Source: an uncultured Maribacter sp.
GTDB lineage: Bacteria; Bacteroidota; Bacteroidia; Flavobacteriales; Flavobacteriaceae
DNA: 64,000 bases
Assembly (NCBI RefSeq): GCF_947495965.1
Contig: NZ_CANMBB010000001.1
Coordinates: 771,728 to 835,727 of the forward strand
Direction: 5' to 3'
Under the pieces are notes generated by a model. It was not told the origin of the DNA, did no database searches, and was given only the letters and a program-made list of their open reading frames with translations. Position 1 is the first letter of the stretch; every line of letters begins with the position of its first letter. This document shows positions 55,771-64,000 of this stretch, piece by piece. A program made the position numbers and the translations under genes.

Positions 55771-56775
55771 TTATTTAACTTTTTTAGAAGCATTTACTAG
55801 CAATTTTTTTGTTGCTAATATACCTTCTTCTTCTCCTAGTATTTTACCTTCATATTCTACCCCTATAAAACCAGTATACCCTGCATCTTTAACAATTTGA
55901 AGCATTTTTACATAGTCTATTTCTGTTTCATTTCCATGAACATCAAAATCATGTGTTTTAGCACTAACTGCTTTGGCTCTAGGCATTAATTCTTTTACCC
56001 CTTGGTATTTGTCATATTCATTTGCACACCCCTTAGATCTATCTTTTTTATCATTTCTTTTGATGCAAAAATTACCAAAATCTGGTAATGTTCCGCAGTT
56101 GTCCATATTTACAAGCTCCATAACTTCTGCTACTAAAGCTCCATTAGAGGAAAGACCTCCATGATTTTCTACTATTATATTTATACTCTTTGTTTTAGCA
56201 TAGGTTGCTAATTGTGTTAAACCATCAACAGCATTTTTTTTCCATTCTTCAGGAATATCACTACCCGCTAAATTAACTCGTATAGAATGGCAACCCATTG
56301 CAGCTGCAGCATCTACCCATTTGTAATGTTTTTCTACTGCAATTTTTCTTTCTTTAGCATCGGATACCGCTAATTTTCCTTGACCATCTATCATAATAAT
56401 CAAATTTTGCATCCCGTGCTTTTTAGCTTCTGCATTACATTTTTCTACAAAAGAAGCCATTGCTTCTTTAGAGTAATTTGCTTTAGATAATTCAGGATTG
56501 TATAACTGACTTACATATTCTAAACCGCTAAATCCCCACTTTTTTGCTTTTTCTGCAAATGTATAAGGATCCACCCCTTCTTCTTTTATCATGGTATGTA
56601 TAGACCACTGCGCTAATGATAATTTAAAAAAAGGGTTCGTACTAACTACTACTTCTTCTTTAGTAGTTTCTTTTTCTGAAGTTTCTTTTTTCACTTCTTT
56701 ACAAGAATATATAGTAGTAATTAAAATAAATACCAATAATTTAATTCTAGTGTTTACAATACTGTTCTTTATCAT
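55771..56775 (-). CDS. Exported sugar phosphate isomerase/epimerase-like lipoprotein
   Basis: The 334-residue protein has a lipoprotein signal (TTIYSCKE, Cys25), a Lys/Glu-rich linker and a xylose-isomerase-like TIM barrel with NIIVENHGG (about 199-207), PDFGNFC and the final GFIGVEYEG. It differs from the cytosolic paralogue at 49328 by being exported. It is the first gene of the minus-strand operon leading to the MFS transporter and the Gfo/Idh/MocA gene. Confidence 0.85.
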   Translation of the reverse strand: MIKNSIVNTRIKLLVFILITTIYSCKEVKKETSEKETTKEEVVVSTNPFFKLSLAQWSIHTMIKEEGVDPYTFAEKAKKWGFSGLEYVSQLYNPELSKANYSKEAMASFVEKCNAEAKKHGMQNLIIMIDGQGKLAVSDAKERKIAVEKHYKWVDAAAAMGCHSIRVNLAGSDIPEEWKKNAVDGLTQLATYAKTKSINIIVENHGGLSSNGALVAEVMELVNMDNCGTLPDFGNFCIKRNDKKDRSKGCANEYDKYQGVKELMPRAKAVSAKTHDFDVHGNETEIDYVKMLQIVKDAGYTGFIGVEYEGKILGEEEGILATKKLLVNASKKVK

Positions 56776-56945
56776 ATCTTTTTGGGTTCCATTTTTTGGT
56801 TATATGTCAAAAATAGTGGTATTTATCGTATTGCACAATTGTAAAATACTACAACGTTATAGTAAATCATTCCTAATTATTAAGGGAAATAAATGTAGAA
56901 AATTAATTTTATATTTAATAAATTTAGGGATTAAACAATTAATAC

Positions 56946-58661
56946 ATGAGCAAATTTTATTATAACGAAGAACAAGATTTTTACGATGCAATTGTTGTTG
57001 GGACTGGAATAAGTGGTGGATGGGCTGCTAAAGAACTGTGTGAAAACGGTTTAAAAACCTTAGTTTTAGAAAGAGGTAGAATGGTTACCCATATAAAAGA
57101 CTACGAAACTGCTCATAAAGACCCATGGGATTTTCCAAATGGAGGAGAACCTACACAAGAAGAACTTGCAAAACAACCCAAGCAAAGTAGAACAGGTTAC
57201 ACTACTAAATCTGCTAGTTCTATGTGGTTTGTTAATGATTTAGAGCACCCATACAACGAAACGAAACGTTTTGATTGGATGCGTGGTTATCATGTTGGTG
57301 GGCGTTCTTTACAATGGGGAAGACAAAGTTATCGTTTAAGTGATATAGATTTTACTGCAAATAAAAGAGAAGGCATTGCTGTAGATTGGCCTGTACGTTA
57401 TAAAGATATTGCTCCTTGGTATGATAAGGTAGAAGAATACATAGGTGTTAGTGGAGAGAATTTAGGTTTAGAACAACTACCTGATGGTAAATTTCTTCCA
57501 AAAATGGATCTTAATTGCGTAGAAGATCACTTAAAAGAAAAAGTTGCTGAAAATTTTAATGACCGTGTAGTAACTGCTGGACGTACTGCTCATATAACAG
57601 GAACTAAAGAATTTGATGGCAGAACAAAATGCCAATTTAGAAATAGATGTATAAGAGGGTGTCCTTTTGGAGCTTACTTTAGTAGTTTATCTTCTACATT
57701 ACCTGCTGCAGAGCGTACAGGAAACATGACATTAAGACCAGATTCTATTGTTCATGAAGTTATATATGACCCAAAGACAAAAAAAGCTACAGGCGTTAAA
57801 GTAATAGATAGAATAACTAAAGAAAAGTTTGAATTTAAAGCAAAAGTAATTTTCTTGTGTGCTTCTGCTATTGCATCTACCTCTATTTTAATGCAATCTA
57901 AGTCAGAAAGTTTTCCTAATGGTATGGGTAACGCATCTGATCAATTAGGACGTAATATTATGGACCACCATTTAAAAGTTGGTGCGCGAGCAAAAGTTGA
58001 TGGTTTTACAGATAAATATTATAAAGGAAGAAAACCAAACGGAATATATATTCCAAGATTTAGAAATTTAGGAGGAGAGAGTAACACAAAAGAATACAAA
58101 AGAGGTTTTGGCTATCAAGGTGGTGCTTCTAGAGGTAATTGGGAAGATGCTGTTGCCGAATTATCGTATGGTAAAAATTTAAAAGAGTCTATTTTAAAGC
58201 CTGGAGGATGGACAGTTGGAATTGGAGGTTTTGGAGAAGTTCTTCCTTATGAAGACAATAGATTTACCTTAGATTATAATAAAAAAGACCAATGGGGGCT
58301 ACCTACGGTTACATTTGATGCCGAATTAAAAGAAAATGAGCGAAATATGCGTAAAGATATGCAAGCATCTGCCATAGAAATGCTTACCAAGGCTGGTTTT
58401 AAAGATGTAGAAGGTTATGATGATACATCTGCCGCATTAGGTTTAGGAATTCATGAAATGGGTACAGCTCGTATGGGAAGAAACCGTAAGACATCTGTAT
58501 TAAACGGAAACAATCAACTACATGATGTAAAAAATGTTTATGTAACTGATGGGTCTTTTATGACATCGTCTAGTTGTGTAAACCCATCATTAACTTATAT
58601 GGCATTTACTGCCAGAGCTGCTAACCACGCTGCTGAACAATTAAAAAAAGGATTACTATAA
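56946..58661 (+). CDS. GMC family FAD-dependent oxidoreductase with Fe-S Cys motif (second copy)
   Basis: The 571-residue protein is a close paralogue of the one at 50562. It has FAD motif GTGISG (19-24), CQFRNRCIRGC (C229, C235, C239, a C-x5-C-x3-C 3Fe-4S motif) and catalytic pair H503 and N546. It has no signal peptide but its gene overlaps the next by 1 bp; that gene encodes a Tat-signal small subunit, so the oxidoreductase is probably exported with it as a hitchhiker, as for FAD-dependent glucose dehydrogenase. No cytochrome c subunit gene is present here. Confidence 0.9.
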   Translation: MSKFYYNEEQDFYDAIVVGTGISGGWAAKELCENGLKTLVLERGRMVTHIKDYETAHKDPWDFPNGGEPTQEELAKQPKQSRTGYTTKSASSMWFVNDLEHPYNETKRFDWMRGYHVGGRSLQWGRQSYRLSDIDFTANKREGIAVDWPVRYKDIAPWYDKVEEYIGVSGENLGLEQLPDGKFLPKMDLNCVEDHLKEKVAENFNDRVVTAGRTAHITGTKEFDGRTKCQFRNRCIRGCPFGAYFSSLSSTLPAAERTGNMTLRPDSIVHEVIYDPKTKKATGVKVIDRITKEKFEFKAKVIFLCASAIASTSILMQSKSESFPNGMGNASDQLGRNIMDHHLKVGARAKVDGFTDKYYKGRKPNGIYIPRFRNLGGESNTKEYKRGFGYQGGASRGNWEDAVAELSYGKNLKESILKPGGWTVGIGGFGEVLPYEDNRFTLDYNKKDQWGLPTVTFDAELKENERNMRKDMQASAIEMLTKAGFKDVEGYDDTSAALGLGIHEMGTARMGRNRKTSVLNGNNQLHDVKNVYVTDGSFMTSSSCVNPSLTYMAFTARAANHAAEQLKKGLL

Positions 58662-59308
58662 TGGATAGAAGAAAAGCGCTAAAAAATATGGGGTTATCTC
58701 TTGGCTACGTAGTAGCCACACCTACCCTACTAAGCATTGTTCAAAGTTGTAAAACCGAAAAGGTATTAGAATGGACACCTGATTTTTTTACTAAAGAACA
58801 AGGAGAAATTTTAATCTCTTTAGTAGATTTAATTCTACCAGCAACAGATACTCCTTCTGCTTCTGAATTACAAGTGCATTTATTTATAGATAAATTTTCT
58901 AAAGAAGTAATGCCTAAAGAACAGCAAGATGTTTTTAAAACTACATTTAATGCATTTACTAAAACAGCATTAAAAGATTCTGGAAAAGAGTCTCTAGGAG
59001 ACATAACCACAGCTAATCTAGAGATGTCTTTATCTAAAGCATTAAAAATAAGTAAAGGGCAACAAAAAGTAAATGACAAAGCCATAGCAGAATATAACCG
59101 ATCTATTGCCAATAATGGCTCTGGTACACTTTCTGATGATGTTGCTTGTTATGCTTTTGCTAGTAAGCTAAGAGGATTGACCATTTGGGGGTATAAGACC
59201 TCTGAATATGTTGGAGAAAAGGTTTTAGCCTACCTACCTATACCTGGAGAATATATAGCTTGTGGTAATGTAGAAGAGCTAACACAAAACAAAGCCTGGT
59301 CTTTATAA
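58661..59308 (+). CDS. Gluconate 2-dehydrogenase subunit 3 family protein (Tat-exported)
   Basis: The 215-residue protein starts DRRKALKNMG, a twin-arginine signal (R3, R4), followed by a hydrophobic segment and an SC at the end (QSCK), so it may also be lipidated. The mature part is the gluconate 2-dehydrogenase subunit 3 fold (about 40-205, WTPDFFTKEQGEILISLVDLILPATDTPSA). Such subunits carry the large FAD subunit through the Tat pore. Its ATG shares one base with the upstream GMC stop codon. Confidence 0.92.
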   Translation: MDRRKALKNMGLSLGYVVATPTLLSIVQSCKTEKVLEWTPDFFTKEQGEILISLVDLILPATDTPSASELQVHLFIDKFSKEVMPKEQQDVFKTTFNAFTKTALKDSGKESLGDITTANLEMSLSKALKISKGQQKVNDKAIAEYNRSIANNGSGTLSDDVACYAFASKLRGLTIWGYKTSEYVGEKVLAYLPIPGEYIACGNVEELTQNKAWSL

Positions 59309-59669
59309 ATTATAACATAAATTTTGAAATTAAAAGTGGCTTATCTAAGCCACTTTTTTAATTTATGCCCGTAAATAAGTACTAGGCAAACCCACGAAGT
59401 CTTCATAAGAAAACAGCTCATAAAATTTAAAGCAAGCTTAGGAATATTTTAATTATTCAGTGAAAATCTCATTTATTATAAAGTAGTAAATAATATTTTA
59501 AAATTGTAGGATTTTTCTTATATTTAATATTGAGCGTTTATTATTAATAATAAAGTAATTTCACTATATACTATTAAAAATTAGTACATTAACAAATTTT
59601 TAATAGTGTAATTTGTAATTTTTTAATAACAATACCGTTCTAATAAATATACATTAAAAATTTATAATC
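59309..59669. other. AT-rich intergenic stretch, terminator and no clear gene
   Basis: Apart from the terminator at 59331-59358 this 361-bp stretch shows no convincing ORF. A GC-richer piece (about 59365-59400, CCCGTAAATAAGTACTAGGC) stands out from the surroundings but matches no RNA I recognise. It ends before the 27-codon ORF at 59670. Confidence 0.5.
59331..59358 (+). terminator. Terminator after the GMC/subunit-3 operon
   Basis: AAAAGTGGCTTA (59331-59342) pairs with TAAGCCACTTTT (59345-59356), a 12-bp perfect palindrome with a T-run behind it, 22 bp after the operon's stop codon. Confidence 0.9.
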
Positions 59670-59753
59670 ATGGACAACTATATTATCATACTGGCTTTGT
59701 ACGTGATGGCATATATATTCTCTTTAGCATTTAAGCCATACTTCAAAAAATAA
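59670..59753 (+). CDS. Possible 27-residue single-pass membrane peptide
   Basis: ATG to TAA encodes 27 residues: a short polar start (MDNY), a hydrophobic run of about 17 residues (IIILALYVMAYIFSLAF) and a basic end (KPYFKK), an ideal single membrane helix with positive-inside charge. An A-rich leader precedes the ATG and a strong terminator follows 50 bp later. It is the only sensible feature between two terminators. No homologue can be cited. Confidence 0.4.
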   Translation: MDNYIIILALYVMAYIFSLAFKPYFKK

Positions 59754-59802
59754 AAATAGTAGCATTTAGTATATATTATACTATTAAAATAAATTATATA
59801 AA

Positions 59803-59835
59803 AAAAGCCCTAGTAAATAATTTACTAGGGCTTTT
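59803..59835. terminator. Bidirectional terminator of nrdA and the 27-codon ORF
   Basis: A 15-bp perfect stem (59803-59817 with 59821-59835) with a 3-nt loop and T-runs on both strands lies 20 bp from the nrdA stop. Confidence 0.9.
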
Positions 59836-59854
59836 CTTGTAGTATATATAGTAG

Positions 59855-62347
59855 TTAAGAACCACACATTAAGCAATCATCATCAGCTTGTCCTTCTTTA
59901 GCTCTCGCAATCATTTCTTTCATTTCTTCAGGAGTTAATGGCTGCACATCTAACTCTGGTTGCACCACCGTAGTTGCTGCTTTTACCTCCATAGATACTG
60001 CTTCTGCAGCTGTTGGCGCTGGCGTAGCAGCTGTTACCTCTGCTTCTGCAGCTACACTTACAGGTACTTCTTTTTTCTTTGTATTGTCTAACGTAAACTT
60101 AATTGCATCTACTGCTGCTTTAGTACGCAAATAATACATTCCTGTTTTTAAACCACTCTTCCATGCATAAAAGTGCATAGATGTTAATTTAGAATAATTA
60201 GCATTCTCCATGAATAAGTTTAGAGACTGGCTTTGATCAATAAAGTAACCTCTATGACGACTCATGTCTATAATATCCTTCATACTTAACTCCCATACAG
60301 TTTTGTATAAATCTCTAATATCTTGAGGAATAGTTTCTATATGTTGTATAGATCCGTTTGCACGCATTAGTTCTTGCTTCATGTTTTCATTCCACATACC
60401 CAAATCTACCAAGTCCTCTAATAAATGTTTATTTACTACAATAAACTCTCCTGATAGTACTCTTCTTGTATAAATATTAGAAGTATACGGCTCAAAACAC
60501 TCATTATTACCTAATATTTGAGAAGTAGATGCTGTTGGCATAGGGGCAACTAATAAAGAATTACGAACACCATTCTTTAATACATCTTTTCTTAATTTTT
60601 CCCAATTCCATCTTCCAGAAAGTTCCTCATCTTTAATTCCCCAAAGATTGTATTGGAATTCTCCCTGTGACATTGGAGAGCCTTCATAAGTAGAATATGC
60701 TCCTTCTACTTTTGCCATTTCCATTGAAGCAGTTACCGCTGCAAAATAAAGCGTTTCAAAAATCTCTTGGTTTAATTTTTTTGCATCATCACTTGTAAAA
60801 GGCATGCGCAACATAATAAACGCATCTGCAAGACCTTGCACTCCTAAACCAATAGGCCTATGGCGCATATTAGAATTTTCTGCCTCTTTTACTGGGTAAT
60901 AGTTTCTGTCTATTACTTTATTTAAATTCTTTGTAACCCTTTTTGTTACTTTAAATAATTCTTTATGGTCAAACGCTCCGTTTTTAACAAACATTGGCAA
61001 CGCAATAGAAGCTAAATTACATACAGCTACCTCATCTGGAGAAGTATACTCCATTATTTCTGTACATAAATTAGAAGAACGGATTGTACCTAAATTCTTT
61101 TGGTTACTCTTACGGTTAGCTGCATCCTTATACAACATATAAGGTGTTCCTGTTTCTATTTGAGATTCTAATATCTTCTCCCATAGTTCACGAGCCTTAA
61201 CTGTTTTTCTTCCTTTACCTTCTGCTTCGTATTTCAGGTATAAGGTTTCAAACTCTTCACTATGCTTTGTAAATAAACCAGGACATTCGTTAGGACACAT
61301 TAAAGTCCAATCCTCATTTCCTTCTACTCTTTTCATGAATAAATCAGAAATCCACATAGCATAAAACAAATCACGAGCACGCATTTCTTCCTTACCGTGG
61401 TTCTTTTTTAAGTCTAAGAACTCAAAAATATCGGCATGCCATGGCTCCATATAAATAGCAAAACTACCTTTACGTTTCCCTCCTCCTTGATCTACATACC
61501 TTGCAGTATCATTAAAAACTTGTAACATTGGCACTATACCATTAGATGTACCATTAGTTCCTGCAATATAGGACCCTGTAGCTCTTACATTGTGTATAGA
61601 TAACCCTATACCACCAGCAGACTGAGATATTTTAGCTGTTTGCTTTAAAGTATCGTAAATACCATCTATACTATCGTCTTTCATTGCTAAAAGAAAACAA
61701 GAAGACATTTGTGGTTTTGGAGTACCAGAGTTAAAAAGCGTTGGTGTAGCGTGTGTAAAATATTTTTTAGACATTAACTCATACGTCTCTATAGCTGCAT
61801 CTAAATCGTTTAAATGAATACCAATAGAAACACGCATAAGCATGTGTTGCGGGCGCTCAGCAATTTGACCATTTATTTTTAATAAATACGAACGCTCTAA
61901 TGTTTTAAAACCAAAATAGTCGTAGCCAAAATCTCGGTTATATATTATAGTTGAATCTAATTTTTCAGCGTTTTTAGATATAACATTAAAAACCTCATCA
62001 GATAACAACGGAGCTTCTTTACCTGTTCTAGGGTTTACATACAAGTATAAATCTTTCATTGTCTCTGAGAAAGATTTTTTTGTGTTTTTATGTAAATTAG
62101 ATACGGATATACGCGCAGCTAACTTTGCGTAATCTGGATGCGTTGTAGTCATTGTTGCAGCAATTTCTGCTGCTAAATTATCTAGTTCAGAAGTTGTTAC
62201 TCCATCATACAAACCTTCAATTACTCGCATTGCCACCTTAAGTGGATCTACTAAAGCATTTAGTCCATAACAAAGCTTACGAACTCTTGCTGTAATTTTG
62301 TCGAACATTATTAGTTCTTTTCTTCCGTCTCTTTTTACTACATACAT
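59855..62347 (-). CDS. nrdA: Ribonucleoside-diphosphate reductase alpha subunit (class Ia)
   Basis: The 830-residue protein reduces ribonucleotides to deoxyribonucleotides. It has an N-terminal ATP-cone (about 1-95, [14 protein letters not shown]), the active-site region [17 protein letters not shown] and [10 protein letters not shown], and the radical-transfer Tyr pair region. The C-terminus has the mobile CxxC (CLMC) that takes electrons from thioredoxin, preceded by an Ala/Pro/Val/Glu-rich linker (about 750-800) longer than usual. Its partner nrdB lies 134 bp upstream on the same strand. The ATP-cone implies dATP inhibition. Confidence 0.97.
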   Translation of the reverse strand: MYVVKRDGRKELIMFDKITARVRKLCYGLNALVDPLKVAMRVIEGLYDGVTTSELDNLAAEIAATMTTTHPDYAKLAARISVSNLHKNTKKSFSETMKDLYLYVNPRTGKEAPLLSDEVFNVISKNAEKLDSTIIYNRDFGYDYFGFKTLERSYLLKINGQIAERPQHMLMRVSIGIHLNDLDAAIETYELMSKKYFTHATPTLFNSGTPKPQMSSCFLLAMKDDSIDGIYDTLKQTAKISQSAGGIGLSIHNVRATGSYIAGTNGTSNGIVPMLQVFNDTARYVDQGGGKRKGSFAIYMEPWHADIFEFLDLKKNHGKEEMRARDLFYAMWISDLFMKRVEGNEDWTLMCPNECPGLFTKHSEEFETLYLKYEAEGKGRKTVKARELWEKILESQIETGTPYMLYKDAANRKSNQKNLGTIRSSNLCTEIMEYTSPDEVAVCNLASIALPMFVKNGAFDHKELFKVTKRVTKNLNKVIDRNYYPVKEAENSNMRHRPIGLGVQGLADAFIMLRMPFTSDDAKKLNQEIFETLYFAAVTASMEMAKVEGAYSTYEGSPMSQGEFQYNLWGIKDEELSGRWNWEKLRKDVLKNGVRNSLLVAPMPTASTSQILGNNECFEPYTSNIYTRRVLSGEFIVVNKHLLEDLVDLGMWNENMKQELMRANGSIQHIETIPQDIRDLYKTVWELSMKDIIDMSRHRGYFIDQSQSLNLFMENANYSKLTSMHFYAWKSGLKTGMYYLRTKAAVDAIKFTLDNTKKKEVPVSVAAEAEVTAATPAPTAAEAVSMEVKAATTVVQPELDVQPLTPEEMKEMIARAKEGQADDDCLMCGS

Positions 62348-62481
62348 ATTGCTACAAGGGTTTAAATGGTTCGTTAAATATTAGGGTCAATTGGTCATTA
62401 AACCAACCTAATTAGTTTTTACTGTAGGTTTTATAATTAAATAATGGGGTGTAAAACAACAAATTAATGTTGTTTTATGCA

Positions 62482-63468
62482 TCAGAAATCAGCGTCGAAA
62501 CTAATTTTCTGAGAGTCTTCATCATCCTCTGTATTTAACACGCCAGCTTTTTGGTATTCTGAAACGCGTTTTTCAAAGAAATTAGTTTTTCCTTGTAAGG
62601 AAATCATATCCATAAAATCAAACGGATTGGTAGAATTGTATACTTTATCGCATCCTAATTCTACTAATAAACGATCCGTAACAAATTCAAGATACTGGGT
62701 CATTAACTTAGCATTCATTCCTATTAAACTAACAGGAAGAGATTCTGTTATAAACTCTCTTTCTATAGTAAGAGCATCTACTAAAATCTCTTTTATTCTT
62801 TCTTTTGGGACTTTATTTACAATATGATGGTTGTGTAAATGAACAGCAAAATCACAGTGCATACCTTCATCTCTAGAAATTAATTCATTAGAGAAGGTTA
62901 AACCAGGCATAAGGCCTCTCTTTTTTAACCAATATATAGAACAGAAAGAACCTGAAAAGAAAATACCTTCTACTGCTGCAAATGCAATTAAACGCTCTGC
63001 AAAACTTGGAGACTCTATCCACTTAAGAGCCCAATCGGCTTTTTTCTTAATTGCAGGAAAATTTTCTATTGCTTGAAAAAGTTTTGTTTTTTCCTTATCA
63101 TCCTTAACATACGTATCTATTAATAGAGAATATGTTTCTGAATGTATGTTTTCCATCATTATTTGGAAACCATAGAAAAATTTTGCTTCCGAATATTGTA
63201 CTTCATTCACAAAGTTTTCTGCTAAATTTTCATTTACTATACCGTCTGATGCAGCAAAAAATGCAAGAATATGTTTTATAAAATAACGCTCATCATTGCT
63301 TAACTTATTATTCCAATCCGTTAAGTCTTCATGCAAATCTATTTCTTCTGCCGTCCATATACATGCCTCTTGCTTTTTATACCAATCCCATAAATCATTA
63401 TGTTGAATTGGAAATATTACAAACCGATCTTTGTTTTCGGCTAAAATGGGCTCAATGGATACAGACAT
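62482..63468 (-). CDS. nrdB: Ribonucleoside-diphosphate reductase beta subunit (class Ia)
   Basis: The 328-residue R2 protein houses the diiron-tyrosyl radical. Ligands D75 (AASDGIV), E106 and H109 with radical-type Y113 ([12 protein letters not shown]), the Glu in AVEGIFFSG and DEGMHCDF (E-x2-H) are all present, so it is a canonical class Ia R2. It is shorter than E. coli NrdB at the C-terminus but ends in an acidic tail with a final DADF that docks on NrdA. It precedes nrdA. Confidence 0.96.
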   Translation of the reverse strand: MSVSIEPILAENKDRFVIFPIQHNDLWDWYKKQEACIWTAEEIDLHEDLTDWNNKLSNDERYFIKHILAFFAASDGIVNENLAENFVNEVQYSEAKFFYGFQIMMENIHSETYSLLIDTYVKDDKEKTKLFQAIENFPAIKKKADWALKWIESPSFAERLIAFAAVEGIFFSGSFCSIYWLKKRGLMPGLTFSNELISRDEGMHCDFAVHLHNHHIVNKVPKERIKEILVDALTIEREFITESLPVSLIGMNAKLMTQYLEFVTDRLLVELGCDKVYNSTNPFDFMDMISLQGKTNFFEKRVSEYQKAGVLNTEDDEDSQKISFDADF

Positions 63469-63679
63469 AATAATTTGTGCTTTTTATATTTTATACAACT
63501 AGGAAAAAAACCTTCCGCTACGGACTAACAAAGATGTAAAATTAACACCATATTTTAAGGGCTATTTAAGTAATATGGTTACAAAGTTTTTAACACACAA
63601 TGTTGAAATGTATGTTGACTAGTAATGTTTATTAGCCTTTACAAAGAATTGATTTTTGAAATAAAAATAGACTTAAAAA
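63469..63679. other. nrdB upstream region
   Basis: This 211-bp leader contains the presumed nrdB promoter. CATCTTTG on the minus strand (63529-63536) is one base off the TAnnTTTG -7 consensus. No other ORF or RNA is visible. Confidence 0.35.
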
Positions 63680-63721
63680 AATAAACCAAAAAGTATAAAT
63701 TTTTATACTTTTTGGTTTATT
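63680..63721. terminator. Long perfect hairpin, probable terminator
   Basis: A 20-bp perfect stem (63680-63699 with 63702-63721) with a 2-nt gap and flanking A- and T-rich sequence. Because of its symmetry either strand could be terminated; the gene it serves probably lies to the right of the window or is the 49-codon ORF. Confidence 0.6.
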
Positions 63722-63785
63722 AAAATTGGACTCCTTATTAACGTAAAGACCTAACAACCAGTTATTACCAAAATACGGTTCCCCA

Positions 63786-63935
63786 ATGCAACTAATGAAA
63801 GATAAATATTACAATTTAGCTGATTTAGGTAGTTCCCCCGAAACCTATTCTCAACAATATTCCAATTTCCAACTGGTTGGTTTTGGTTTTAATTATAATA
63901 ATACACTGTACAGCAAAATTTTAAAAAATGCTTAA
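63786..63935 (+). CDS. Doubtful 49-residue ORF
   Basis: ATG to TAA encodes 49 residues rich in Tyr, Asn, Gln and Ser, without signal peptide or membrane helix. A second ATG three codons on is possible. It could be a gene fragment or a chance ORF; in such AT-rich sequence 49 codons without a stop are somewhat unusual. No promoter is evident. The bases to the end of the window (63936-64000) show nothing. Confidence 0.25.
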   Translation: MQLMKDKYYNLADLGSSPETYSQQYSNFQLVGFGFNYNNTLYSKILKNA

Positions 63936-64000
63936 GAACCGTAACTTTTAAATTGGTAATATATAGTTAAATAATATTATTATTTTTAATTAATAATATT

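Noticed and set aside
59365-59420. A GC-richer segment that might be a structured small RNA.
   Set aside because: No clear stem set, promoter or known RNA motif could be seen by eye; noted only in the intergenic entry.

Overview
The window is AT-rich, with short intergenic gaps, A-rich rather than Shine-Dalgarno leaders, and several promoters of the Bacteroidota type (TTG, then TAnnTTTG). Gene content (FeoB with a Cys-rich partner, a SusC-like TonB receptor with a carboxypeptidase-like N-terminal domain, DUF3078, DUF2652, YwqK, yicC-gmk-nadD, a PiT-PhoU fusion) fits a member of the Flavobacteriaceae, probably marine. I cannot fix the genus. I saw no tRNA, rRNA, insertion sequence, phage gene or CRISPR array.

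Layout. 1-3160: end of a SCO-type copper protein, then the ferrous-iron operon feoA-feoB-Cys-rich protein. 3334-6376: envelope and exported proteins of unknown role. 6438-17542 (minus): the most notable region, a Pel-like exopolysaccharide locus. It encodes a TM1410-type glycosidase lipoprotein, a PelF-like glycosyltransferase, a PelG-like flippase, a GH114-like hydrolase, an unrecognised polytopic membrane protein, and a 1334-residue lipoprotein that joins a PelA-like deacetylase to PelB-like TPRs and a C-terminal beta-barrel. No PelC or c-di-GMP-binding PelD is recognisable. 17646-21507: metal homeostasis (ZIP transporter, DtxR/MntR regulator, divergent TonB receptor) with a candidate operator over the receptor promoter. 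21584-25456: DUF2652-SRPBCC protein, polyprenyl synthase, ECF sigma factor with a membrane partner, TetR regulator. 25457-31492: TolC-MFP-RND efflux operon controlled by that TetR. 31620-48358: mostly housekeeping genes (aspS, ClC-type protein, cspA, tadA, dxs, dgt, PiT transporter, nadD, gmk, yicC) with several lineage-specific membrane proteins.

48485-59308 is a sugar-oxidation and catabolism region. It has a DUF1080 keto-glycoside hydrolase-type lipoprotein, two xylose-isomerase-like TIM-barrel proteins, two paralogous GMC oxidoreductases carrying a C-x5-C-x3-C iron-sulfur motif, a Tat-exported gluconate-dehydrogenase subunit-3-type protein, a Gfo/Idh/MocA oxidoreductase, an MFS transporter and a DinB-like protein. 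Together they suggest 3-keto-glycoside formation and cleavage outside the cytoplasm, then uptake and cytoplasmic reduction or isomerisation. 59309-64000 holds a possible 27-residue membrane peptide, the class Ia ribonucleotide reductase genes nrdB and nrdA, and a right end with a long perfect hairpin and a doubtful 49-codon ORF.

The findings most worth follow-up are the rearranged Pel-like locus, the ClC-family protein lacking the gating glutamate, the keto-sugar region with two oxidoreductases but one exported small subunit, and the two self-contained regulatory loci (MntR/TonB and TetR/RND) with visible operator candidates.
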